Under the pieces are notes generated by a model. It was given only the letters and a program-made list of their open reading frames with translations, did not search any database and was not told the DNA's origin. From the NCBI RefSeq assembly GCF_021129175.1, contig NZ_JAJOHV010000022.1, forward strand, positions 88,719-152,718: a stretch of DNA of 64,000 nt, given 5' to 3'. The position numbers and the translations under genes are program-made. The number at the start of each line of letters is the position of its first letter. Position 1 is the stretch's first letter. Positions 27,497 through 35,182 of the stretch are shown one piece after another. The stretch is from Chromobacterium piscinae. Lineage in GTDB: Bacteria; Pseudomonadota; Gammaproteobacteria; Burkholderiales; Chromobacteriaceae.

Positions 27497-28045
27497 ATGA
27501 CCGCCATCGCCCAGACACGCATTGCCCTGCTGCCGCCCGACGTCATCCACGCCGAGCGGCTGTTCGCATTGATAGACGAAAGCCGCGGCACGCTGCGCGC
27601 CTGGCTGCCCTGGGTGGATGCCACCCGCAGCGTCGAGGATAGCCGGCAGTTCCTGGCCGGCGCCGCCGACGGCGCGCGCAATGGCGGGGCCTGCGCGTCC
27701 TGGCTGATCGAGCGGGATGGAGAACTGGCTGGTTGCATCGACATCCACGGCATCAGCAGGCTGCATCGCTCCGGCTTTCTCGGCTATTGGCTGGCCGACC
27801 GTTTCGTCGGCGGGGGCGTGATGGGCGAAGCTGTGGCGCAGGCTCTGGACATCGGCTTCGGCAAGTTGGCTTTGAACCGGATCGCTATCGTGGCGGGCGT
27901 GGCTAACGCCCGCAGCCGCGCGCTGGCCGAGTGCCTGGGCTTCGTCCGCGAGGGCGCGCAGCGCGAGGGGCTCCATCTGCATGGCCGTTATCATGACGCC
28001 TGCCAGTACAGCATGCTGGCTGGCGAGTGGCGGGCGCGTCGATGA
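27497..28045 (+). CDS. GNAT acetyltransferase, RimL-like (first of a tandem pair)
   Basis: 182 residues. GNAT fold of the RimJ/RimL type: CIDIHGISRLHRSGFLGYWL, then the acetyl-CoA-binding region around VGGGVMGEAVAQAL, and the conserved NARSRALAECLGFVREG. Such enzymes acetylate protein N termini, including ribosomal protein L7/L12, or small amines; the target is not predictable. The next gene is a clear paralogue and starts within this gene's stop codon (ATGA). Confidence 0.88.
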   Translation: MTAIAQTRIALLPPDVIHAERLFALIDESRGTLRAWLPWVDATRSVEDSRQFLAGAADGARNGGACASWLIERDGELAGCIDIHGISRLHRSGFLGYWLADRFVGGGVMGEAVAQALDIGFGKLALNRIAIVAGVANARSRALAECLGFVREGAQREGLHLHGRYHDACQYSMLAGEWRARR

Positions 28046-28575
28046 GCTTGGTGGAGATCCGATCGCCGGATCCGGCGGGCGACGCCGAGTGGATTTATGC
28101 GCTGATCGAACGCCACCGCGGCACCTTGTCGCAATGGTTGTCCGGCATCGTCAAACCGCAATCGGCGGCGGACACCGAAGCCTTCCTGCGCTTGCAGGCG
28201 GAAGGCAATCACGAGGGACGCTGCGCGCACCGCGTGATCCTGGCGGACGGTGAAATCGCCGGCATTTGCTCGTTGCACGGCATCAGCGCCGCCCACCGCT
28301 ATGCCCGCCTCGGCTACTGGCTGGCCGACAGCCATGTCGGCCGGGGCGTGATGTCGCAGGCGTTGACGCTATTGTTGAACTACGCGTTCGAAGACCTGGA
28401 GCTGCATAGGGTGGAGCTGGGCTGCGCGCCGGAGAATCTGCGCAGTTGCCGCGTCGCCGAACGGCTGGGTTTTAAGCTGGAAGGAGAGCTGCGCGACGCG
28501 CAGTTTCTACGCGGTCGTTTTTGGAATATGCGTTGTTACGGCCTGCTGGCCGATGAGTGGAAGAATCGAACATGA
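28042..28575 (+). CDS. GNAT acetyltransferase, RimL-like (second of a tandem pair)
   Basis: 177 residues from ATG 28042, overlapping the previous stop by four bases; the GTG at 28027 is possible but overlaps further. Same architecture as the upstream paralogue: CSLHGISAAHRYARLGYWL, GRGVMSQALTLLL and NLRSCRVAERLGFKLEGEL. Overlaps ribD by four bases in turn, so both GNAT genes and ribD are translationally coupled. Divergence between the paralogues suggests different substrates. Confidence 0.88.
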   Translation: MSLVEIRSPDPAGDAEWIYALIERHRGTLSQWLSGIVKPQSAADTEAFLRLQAEGNHEGRCAHRVILADGEIAGICSLHGISAAHRYARLGYWLADSHVGRGVMSQALTLLLNYAFEDLELHRVELGCAPENLRSCRVAERLGFKLEGELRDAQFLRGRFWNMRCYGLLADEWKNRT

Positions 28576-29678
28576 CGGACTACCGCCCCGACGACTACCT
28601 GTATATGCAGCGCGCGCTGCGTTTGGCCGAGGGCGCGACGCGCCGGGCGGCGCCAAACCCGGGCGTCGGCTGCGTGCTGGTCAACAAGGGCCGGGTGGTG
28701 GGCGAGGGCGCGACGCTGGCGGTGGGAGGCGACCACGCCGAGATCCAGGCGATCAAGGACTGCCTGGCGCGCGGCGAAAGCCCGCGCGGCGCCACCGCCT
28801 ATGTGACGCTGGAGCCGTGCAGCCACCATGGCCGCACGCCGCCGTGCGCTGAGCGCTTGATCGCGGAAGGCGTCGCGCGGGTGGTGGCGGCGATGGTGGA
28901 CCCCTATCATGAAGTGTCGGGCCGCGGCATCGCCATGCTGCGCGCGGCCGGCGTCGAGGCGTCGGCGGGGTTGATGGAGGCCGAGGCGCGCTGGACGCAC
29001 CGCGGCTTCCTGTCGCGCGTCGAGCGCGGCCGGCCCTGGGTGACGTTGAAGGCGGCCGCCACGCTGGATGGAAAAACCGCGCTGCTGAACGGCCGCAGCA
29101 AGTGGATCACCGGGCCGGAGGCGAGGATGGACGTGCAGCGGCTGCGCGCCGCGCATGGCGCGATTCTGACCGGTAGCGGCACCGTGCTGGCCGACGATCC
29201 GCAATTGACCGTGCGCGAGCTGCAGGTGGCGGTGCAGCCCTGGCGGGTGGTGCTGGACGGAGATCTGCGCACCGATGCCGGCGCGCGCGTCTACCAGGAC
29301 GGCGGCGCGTTGCTGGCCAGCTGCGAGACGGATGAGGGCCGCTTGGCCGCGTTCCGCGAACGCGGGGTGGACGTCCTGGCGTTGGCGCGCCGCGACGACA
29401 AGGCCGATTTGGCCGATCTGCTGGCGCAACTGGCCGGACGCGGCGTCAACGAACTGATGGTGGAGGCCGGAGCCGGCCTCAACGGCGCCATGCTGCGGGC
29501 CGGGTTGGTGGACGAGATCGTGCTGTACCTGGCACCGTCGCTGGCCGGCGACGCCGCCCGCGGCTTGTTCGCCTGGCCGGCGCTGGAGGATCTGGCCGAC
29601 AAGATCGAGCTGGATATCGCCGACATCGGCAAGGTGGGACGGGATCTGCGGCTGGCGCTGCGTCCGCGCCGCGTTTAG
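28572..29678 (+). CDS. ribD: Riboflavin biosynthesis deaminase/reductase
   Basis: 368 residues from ATG 28572 (GGAAG upstream, ATGA overlap with the GNAT gene). Bifunctional enzyme of riboflavin synthesis: an N-terminal deaminase with zinc motifs GDHAEIQAI and LEPCSHHGRTPPC, then a C-terminal reductase with VTLKAAATLDGKTA, RSKWITGPEAR and GSGTVLADDPQLT. Both halves complete. No FMN riboswitch is seen upstream and the rest of the rib genes are not in the window. Confidence 0.97.
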   Translation: MTDYRPDDYLYMQRALRLAEGATRRAAPNPGVGCVLVNKGRVVGEGATLAVGGDHAEIQAIKDCLARGESPRGATAYVTLEPCSHHGRTPPCAERLIAEGVARVVAAMVDPYHEVSGRGIAMLRAAGVEASAGLMEAEARWTHRGFLSRVERGRPWVTLKAAATLDGKTALLNGRSKWITGPEARMDVQRLRAAHGAILTGSGTVLADDPQLTVRELQVAVQPWRVVLDGDLRTDAGARVYQDGGALLASCETDEGRLAAFRERGVDVLALARRDDKADLADLLAQLAGRGVNELMVEAGAGLNGAMLRAGLVDEIVLYLAPSLAGDAARGLFAWPALEDLADKIELDIADIGKVGRDLRLALRPRRV

Positions 29679-29777
29679 GGCCGTCTGTCCTCCTGCCGGC
29701 TCCGGCTGCGTTATCGCTATCGGAGGCGCGGCGTTTCCGCCGCCATGGGAGAGTGCGATGGTTGCGAGGGCTGGGGC

Positions 29778-30419
29778 ATGAATCCCCGCGAGGCGACGCT
29801 GGATGCCTATCTGAAGCTGATCGCCCGGCTGGGCGCCGACGAGGGGGTGGTGGCTGCGCGGCGGGAAATGCTGGGGCGTTTGCTGGCCCGGCTCGCCGGC
29901 GCGAAGCGGACTTCCGGCGATTATCACGCCCATGTCGGCGGCTTCGTCGCGGATTGCGGACAATCCGAGCGGGTGCTGGCCATCACCTGCGCCCGGGAGT
30001 TTTATTACTTCTGGCTCGACGACATGAAGAAAATGGTGGAGATGACGGCCCGAGCCGGCTTTTCCATCCATAACCCGGATTTTCCCTGGCATGGCGATCT
30101 TAGCGCGCTGCTGGGCGCGATGCGCGAATCCGGCTTTTCGCGCTTTCCGCCCTCGCTGGGCCTGTTTCTGGGCAAATCGTTCGAAGACGGCGCCGACGAG
30201 GCCGATATCCGCCAGCGCGAACATCTGCTCAAGGCCTTGCTTTTCTTGCTCGATCCCCATCCTCCCACCTCCAGCCATTACCGGATGGCGGTGGACGCGC
30301 TGTTGCAGCATCTGGCGGACGCCGCGGCCCGGCAGCAGCTGCTGGCGCTGGTGCGCGAGTATTTCGGTTATTGGCAGTCTTTCCCCTTCTCCCATCACCG
30401 CAAGAGCGCGTCATCCTGA
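29778..30419 (+). CDS. Unknown protein after ribD
   Basis: 213 residues from ATG 29778, preceded by GAGGG nine bases upstream; an in-frame ATG at 29745 adds a Cys-rich MGECDGCEGWG stretch and lacks a ribosome-binding site, but cannot be excluded. No family recognised. Soluble and mostly helical, with a conserved-looking aromatic centre (REFYYFWLDDMKKMVEMT and SIHNPDFPWHG) and a C-terminal REYFGYWQSFPFSHH. Codon use is like the neighbours. It follows ribD by 99 bases on the same strand. Confidence 0.7.
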   Translation: MNPREATLDAYLKLIARLGADEGVVAARREMLGRLLARLAGAKRTSGDYHAHVGGFVADCGQSERVLAITCAREFYYFWLDDMKKMVEMTARAGFSIHNPDFPWHGDLSALLGAMRESGFSRFPPSLGLFLGKSFEDGADEADIRQREHLLKALLFLLDPHPPTSSHYRMAVDALLQHLADAAARQQLLALVREYFGYWQSFPFSHHRKSASS

Positions 30420-30555
30420 GTTGTTAGTGAGTAAAATTCATTGGTTTCTCCTGTGTGCGGCATGCTGGAAGATCGATTTTCCCTAATAAAATTCATGGCA
30501 TTGACCGAATGAAGAACTGGTGTGAACATTCATTTTCCACACAAGGGAGAACGCA

Positions 30556-32043
30556 ATGGGACATCAGATGGCCTATCAGAGCCTGACCCGCACTTTTCAG
30601 CGGCTGCATCATTTCGCCCACCTGGGGGCCATCGCCAGTTGGGACCAAGCGGCGATGATGCCGGCCAAGGGCAACGAGGCGCGCGCCGCCGCCCAGGCCG
30701 AGCTGCAGGTGTTGATGCATCAGTTGATTACCGCTCCGGAGCTGGCGCAGCAGCTGCGCAGCGCCGAGCAGGAAAATCTGGACGAAGCGCAACGCGCCAG
30801 CCTGCGTGAGATGTGCCGGGAGTGGCGACAGGCCAATCTGTTGCCCGCCGAACTGGTGGAGGCCAAGACGCTGGCGGCTTCCCGTTGCGAGCATGCCTGG
30901 CGCAGCCAGCGCAAGAACAATGACTGGCAAGGTTTCTTGCCGAATTTTCGCGAGGTGCTGAGGCTGGCGCGCGAAGAGGCCGCGCTGCTGGCCGAGGCTA
31001 ACGGCGTCAGCCGCTACGACGCGCTGCTGGACAAGTATGAGCCCGGCATGCGAAGCGCCGAGATCGCGCGCATCTTCGATGACGTGAAGTCCTGGCTGCC
31101 CGGCCTGATCGAACGCGCGCGCGCCAAGCAGGCCGGCGAGACGGTGATCCGGCCGCAGGGGCCGTTCCCGGTCGAGCGGCAGCGCGAGCTGGGCCTGGAG
31201 GCGATGAAGCTGCTGGGCTTCGACTTCGACGGCGGCAGGCTGGACGTCAGCACCCATCCGTTCTGCGGCGGCGTGCCGGAGGACGTGCGCATCACCACCC
31301 GCTACCGCGACGACGATTTCGCCCAAAGCCTGATGGGCATCGTCCATGAAACCGGACATGCCCGCTACGAGCAGGGCTTGCCGCGCGATCTGCTGTCGCT
31401 GCCGGTCGGCCGCGCCCGTTCGATGGGCATACATGAGAGCCAGAGCCTGTCGTTCGAAATGCAGCTGGGTTGCAGCCGCGGCTTCCTGCAGTTGCTTGCG
31501 CCGATGCTGCGCCGCCATTTCGGCGATCAGCCTGCCTTCGACGCTGACAACCTGGCCAAGCTGTTCACCCGGGTCGAGCCCGGCTACATCCGGGTCGACG
31601 CCGACGAGCTGTGCTACCCGGCGCACGTGATCCTGCGCTTCGAGATCGAGCGCGCGCTGATCGACGGCGAAATCGAGGCTGAAGACGTGCCGGCGCTATG
31701 GGATGAGAAGATGATGGCCTACCTGGGCGTGGACACGCGCGGCAACTATCGCGACGGCTGTTTGCAGGACATCCACTGGACTGACACATTCGGCTATTTT
31801 CCCAGCTATACGCTGGGCGCGATGTACGCGGCGCAGTATTTCGCGACGCTGCGGCGAGCAGAGCCGGGGCTGGACGACAAGATCGGCCGCGGGGAACTGG
31901 AGCCGGTATTCGGTTGGCTGCGCGAAAACATCTGGAGCCAGGGCAGCCGCTGGAGCACCGACGAACTGGTTCGGCGCGCCACCGGTGAAGCGTTGAACCC
32001 GGCTCATTACCGCGCGCATCTTGAAGCGCGCTATTTGGGCTAG
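30556..32043 (+). CDS. Carboxypeptidase Taq (M32 metallopeptidase)
   Basis: 495 residues, the standard length for M32. Cytoplasmic zinc carboxypeptidase with broad specificity. The zinc motif HETGH (HExxH) is in MGIVHETGHARYEQ; the downstream family motifs GIHESQSLSFEMQ (third ligand Glu) and the DIHWTDTFGYFPSYTLG block are present. AAGGGAG precedes the ATG. Has its own terminator. Neighbours give no pathway hint. Confidence 0.95.
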   Translation: MGHQMAYQSLTRTFQRLHHFAHLGAIASWDQAAMMPAKGNEARAAAQAELQVLMHQLITAPELAQQLRSAEQENLDEAQRASLREMCREWRQANLLPAELVEAKTLAASRCEHAWRSQRKNNDWQGFLPNFREVLRLAREEAALLAEANGVSRYDALLDKYEPGMRSAEIARIFDDVKSWLPGLIERARAKQAGETVIRPQGPFPVERQRELGLEAMKLLGFDFDGGRLDVSTHPFCGGVPEDVRITTRYRDDDFAQSLMGIVHETGHARYEQGLPRDLLSLPVGRARSMGIHESQSLSFEMQLGCSRGFLQLLAPMLRRHFGDQPAFDADNLAKLFTRVEPGYIRVDADELCYPAHVILRFEIERALIDGEIEAEDVPALWDEKMMAYLGVDTRGNYRDGCLQDIHWTDTFGYFPSYTLGAMYAAQYFATLRRAEPGLDDKIGRGELEPVFGWLRENIWSQGSRWSTDELVRRATGEALNPAHYRAHLEARYLG

Positions 32044-32050
32044 CCGCCGA

Positions 32051-32075
32051 GGGCCGGAGTCGTTCCGGCCCTTTC
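32051..32075 (+). terminator. Terminator of the M32 carboxypeptidase gene
   Basis: Stem GGGCCGGA / TTCCGGCCC with a 4-base loop followed by TTTC, eight bases after the stop codon. Confidence 0.75.
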
Positions 32076-32182
32076 AAACCCGCTGGAAAAAAACTGATCC
32101 TCTGTTGCGCCTACTTGCCGTACCGCTGGTGGCTGCGTCGGCGCATCTTAGCTCAGGTTATCTTCGAGGTTTATTAGCGGCC

Positions 32183-33052
32183 TTAGTCTTGCCACAGCAG
32201 GAAGCGTTCGACTTCGGCCGCCATCTGTTCCGGCTCATCCCATTGCAGCATATGGCCGGCGCCGGCGATTGTGGCCTCGCTGAGCCGGGCGAAACAGGCA
32301 CGGCGTTGGTCCAGCGTGGCCATCACATCGCTGACGACGGAGTGGCCGAACGGCTGCTCGCCCAGCAGCCACAGTGCCGGCGCGGTGATGCGGCGCCAGC
32401 AGGCCATCGCCTCCTCCAGCCGGTACAGCACAGGGTTGACCATTTTATGGCGCGGGTCGGCGCGGTAGACCACACCGCCGTCTACCGGCCGGGTCAGCTC
32501 TGCGGCCAACCAGAGCGCCCGCTCCGGCGTCAGACTTGGATTGCGGGCAATCAGCCTGCTCGCCGCCTGTTGCAGACTCTCCAATGGCTCGAACCCCATC
32601 GCTTGACTGATTTCCCGCAGCCAGCGGCTGTAACGGCCTGGCGCCTCGGCCGGGCGGGTGGGGTTGAGGCCGAAGCCCTCGGCCAGCACCAGCTTCGCGA
32701 CCCTCTGAGGGCAGACGCCGGCGTAGATGCCGGCGATCATCGACCCCATGCTGTGTCCCAGTAGGTTTACCGGCTGGTCCGGCGATAGTTGGCGCAGCAG
32801 ATCGTCGAGGTCGGCCAGGTAGTCTGGGAAATAATAACTGCCGTCATTCCACTGGCTATCGCCGAAGCCGCGCCAGTCGGGCGCGACGATCCGCCACTTT
32901 CCCTGCAGCGCGTCCACCATGAATTGAAACGTGGCGGAGCTATCCATCCAGCCGTGCAGCAGCACCAGCAGGGGCGCGTTGTTATCGCCCCAGCGGCGCA
33001 GGTGATAGCGGCGTTGATTGAGCGTCAGGTATTGGCTGGTGGAGAGCATCAT
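32183..33052 (-). CDS. Alpha/beta hydrolase
   Basis: 289 residues. Alpha/beta-hydrolase fold: oxyanion HG in LVLLHGWMDSSATF, nucleophile Ser in NLLGHSMGSMIAG and the catalytic His in AGAGHMLQWDEP. The acid is probably the Asp near the LLGEQPFGHSVVSD strand, though the usual D is less clear there. Esterase or C-C hydrolase of unknown substrate; no signal peptide. Convergent with the M32 gene. Confidence 0.88.
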   Translation of the reverse strand: MMLSTSQYLTLNQRRYHLRRWGDNNAPLLVLLHGWMDSSATFQFMVDALQGKWRIVAPDWRGFGDSQWNDGSYYFPDYLADLDDLLRQLSPDQPVNLLGHSMGSMIAGIYAGVCPQRVAKLVLAEGFGLNPTRPAEAPGRYSRWLREISQAMGFEPLESLQQAASRLIARNPSLTPERALWLAAELTRPVDGGVVYRADPRHKMVNPVLYRLEEAMACWRRITAPALWLLGEQPFGHSVVSDVMATLDQRRACFARLSEATIAGAGHMLQWDEPEQMAAEVERFLLWQD

Positions 33053-33784
33053 CTCGGGATGGTTTCCGTTCGGTGCGAAGCCGTTCAGTCTAACTGCGCG
33101 ATGACGGAGCGGATAGTGGCGACTGGGGCATTATTGGCGATGGAAATGAAAATGTCATTATGATTTGCCTTTTCTTTGGAATTTGGCGTATTTATTAAAT
33201 TATAAGTTTAAAATGTTGTTAATTTGATGCAAGAATGCGACACGTCAGTACAGTAATGACAAACTAATATCTTGATGAAAATCCTTTTTAATCAATGGAT
33301 TGTTTTTAATTTTGACACATATGCTCAAGTAAGAGGATGTTGAAAGTTATGTCTTTTTTGATTTAACCTAACGTCTACATCGCAGCAAAACCGCGCAAGC
33401 GGAGGCTTCCGGCAAGGGATGCCAGATGCGATGAAGCTGAGCATTGTCCAGCCATGTAAGGCGACAGACGGCTGTTTTCAACGGCGTCCGTCGCCGATCT
33501 TCAGGGTTTGCCCGCCTATTTTTTCAATCTGATGACGAACGACTGTCAGACGGCTTTGATTGGATTTGATGTATTTTGTGAAATCTGATTATTGTTTTTT
33601 TGAAAATTGGCGGCAATGAAGCCGGCCGCGGGACGGGCTCGGCGCCGGAACATCTCAAGTGCAGGCAGGGATCGCAAGATTGCCGAAGATGCCTTGACGT
33701 GTCGGACTGCTCTTCAACTTCTGCCCCTGGCGGGCAGGCAATCGGGCAACAGCACTGCCTGCAATTTAAACGGAGACTATTTAA
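33053..33784. other. 732-base AT-rich region upstream of the fimbrial operon
   Basis: No gene. Low-GC from about 33160 to 33380 and again 33510-33605, unlike the rest of the window. Contains a hairpin GGCGACAGACG / CGTCCGTCGCC (33460-33495) and, closer to the pilin gene, two mutually exclusive hairpins described separately. TTGACA occurs at about 33314 but without a good -10 at the right distance, so the promoter is not assigned. I find no inverted repeats of the kind that bound phase-switch segments. Such AT-rich blocks are typical targets of H-NS-type silencers. Confidence 0.6.
33721..33762 (+). promoter_or_regulatory. Competing hairpins in the pilin mRNA leader
   Basis: CTGCCC (33721-33726) pairs with GGGCAG (33732-33737), whereas GCAGGCA (33734-33740) pairs with TGCCTGC (33756-33762). 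The two share bases, so only one can form. The second ends nine bases before the GGAG ribosome-binding site of the pilin gene at 33785. Confidence 0.4.
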
Positions 33785-34309
33785 ATGAAAAAGATCGTAA
33801 CCGCAGCTCTGATCGGCTTGGGCGTGTACTCTTCCGGCGCCATGGCCGCTGACGGCAAAATCACCGTCACTGGAAACATCGTCGCGCAAACCTGCACCAT
33901 CGCGGGCACTTCCGGCTCCAACGTCACCGTGAACCTGCCGACCGTGGGCGCTTCCTCGCTGGCCAGCACCGGCCAGACCGCCGGCGCGACCCCGTTTGCG
34001 ATCAATCTGAGCAACTGCCCGTCCAGCCTGAAGAGCGCGCAGACCCGCTTTGAAGTGGGCCCGACCGTGAACCCGACTTCCGGCAACCTGCTGAACAGCA
34101 CCGGCGCGGGCTCGGCTTCCAACGTTGAAGTTCAGCTGCTGAACAACACCTTCAACGCGATCAACCTGAGCACCAACGCCAACTCGCAGCAAGTCGCCAT
34201 CAGCGGCGGCGCCGCCACCATGGGCTACTACGCCCAGTACATCGCCACCGGCGCGGCTGGCGCGGGTTCGGTGAACACCAGCGTTCAGTACTCGATGACC
34301 TACCAGTAA
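33785..34309 (+). CDS. Major fimbrial subunit (type 1-like pilin)
   Basis: 174 residues with a signal peptide ending GAMA|ADGK. Mature pilin begins GKITVTGNIVAQTCTIAG, with the two cysteines (in AQTCTI and SNCPSS) that form the pilin disulfide, and ends in the donor-groove strand motif VQYSMTYQ with the penultimate Tyr. These are the features of chaperone-usher pilins. First gene of the fimbrial operon and followed by an attenuating hairpin, which fits its role as the abundant shaft subunit. Confidence 0.93.
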   Translation: MKKIVTAALIGLGVYSSGAMAADGKITVTGNIVAQTCTIAGTSGSNVTVNLPTVGASSLASTGQTAGATPFAINLSNCPSSLKSAQTRFEVGPTVNPTSGNLLNSTGAGSASNVEVQLLNNTFNAINLSTNANSQQVAISGGAATMGYYAQYIATGAAGAGSVNTSVQYSMTYQ

Positions 34310-34319
34310 CAGGCGTCAT

Positions 34320-34355
34320 CCGGCGGGCGGCCTTCGAGCCGCCTGCCGGCATCTT
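34320..34355 (+). terminator. Attenuator hairpin after the major pilin gene
   Basis: 12-base GC-rich stem (34320-34331 / 34338-34349, one G-T wobble) with a 6-base loop, followed by ATCTTTT. Position between pilin and chaperone genes fits partial termination giving excess pilin. Confidence 0.75.
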
Positions 34356-34377
34356 TTGCATGGAGGCGGGTTAGGAA

Positions 34378-35127
34378 ATGAAACAAGCAGTATGGCGAGG
34401 AGCGTTCGCCCTGGCGGTCGCCGGCTCGGTATGGACCAGCGCGGCTTTGGCTGGCGTGGTGATTTCCGGAACCCGCGTCGTGTACAAGGCGGAAGACCGC
34501 GAAGTGACCGTCAAGGTCAACAACCCGGGCAAGGAGCCTTCCCTGGTGCAGGTGTGGTCCGACAGCGGCAACGAGAAATCCGTTCCCGACACGGCCGACG
34601 CGCCATTCCTGATCATGCCGCCGATTTTCCGCGTGGACCCGGCCAAAGGCCAAACCTTGCGTCTGACCTTCACTGGCGCCGATCTGCCCAAAGAGCGCGA
34701 ATCGGTGTTCTGGCTGAACGTGCTGGATGTGCCGCCGCTGCCGAAGGCCGGCAACGAGCAGCGCAATTTCATGCAAGTGGCTTTCCGTTCCCGCATCAAG
34801 CTGTTCTATCGTCCCACCGGCCTGCAGGGCACGCCGGACGATGCAGCCGACAAGCTTTCCTGGACCTTGTTGCCGCAGGCCGGCGGCAAGGGCTACATGC
34901 TGCGCGCGTCCAACCGCGCCGCGTACAACGTCTCGCTGAACCGGGCGATGCTGCTGGTGGGCAAGCATGAGTACGAAACCGATGGCGGCATGGTGCCGCC
35001 GGGCGGCAGCCACGATTTCGCGCTGAAGGACCTGAAGCTCAAACCGGATGCCGGCGCGAAGCTCACTTACGAAAGCATCAACGATTACGGCGCCCCAGTC
35101 ATGCACAGCGCGCCCTTAGCTCCCTGA
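34378..35127 (+). CDS. Periplasmic fimbrial chaperone (PapD/FimC-like)
   Basis: 249 residues with signal peptide ending SAALA. Two immunoglobulin-like domains: the first has SGTRVVYKAEDREVTVKV, the G1-strand region and the anchor Lys/Arg residues (AFRSRIKLFYRPTGL carries the conserved C-terminal Lys); the second runs from about 150. Chaperones of this kind donate a strand to pilins and carry them to the usher. The F1-G1 loop is short, indicating the FGS class. Starts with GGAGG upstream, just after the attenuator. Confidence 0.95.
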   Translation: MKQAVWRGAFALAVAGSVWTSAALAGVVISGTRVVYKAEDREVTVKVNNPGKEPSLVQVWSDSGNEKSVPDTADAPFLIMPPIFRVDPAKGQTLRLTFTGADLPKERESVFWLNVLDVPPLPKAGNEQRNFMQVAFRSRIKLFYRPTGLQGTPDDAADKLSWTLLPQAGGKGYMLRASNRAAYNVSLNRAMLLVGKHEYETDGGMVPPGGSHDFALKDLKLKPDAGAKLTYESINDYGAPVMHSAPLAP

Positions 35128-35182
35128 TAATTCCAGCGTAGGCCTGCCGGGGCTGCGCGCTCCCGCAGGAGACGATCTAGCC

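Noticed and set aside
33053..33784. Invertible promoter segment for fimbrial phase variation
   Set aside because: No matching terminal inverted repeats and no recombinase gene nearby.
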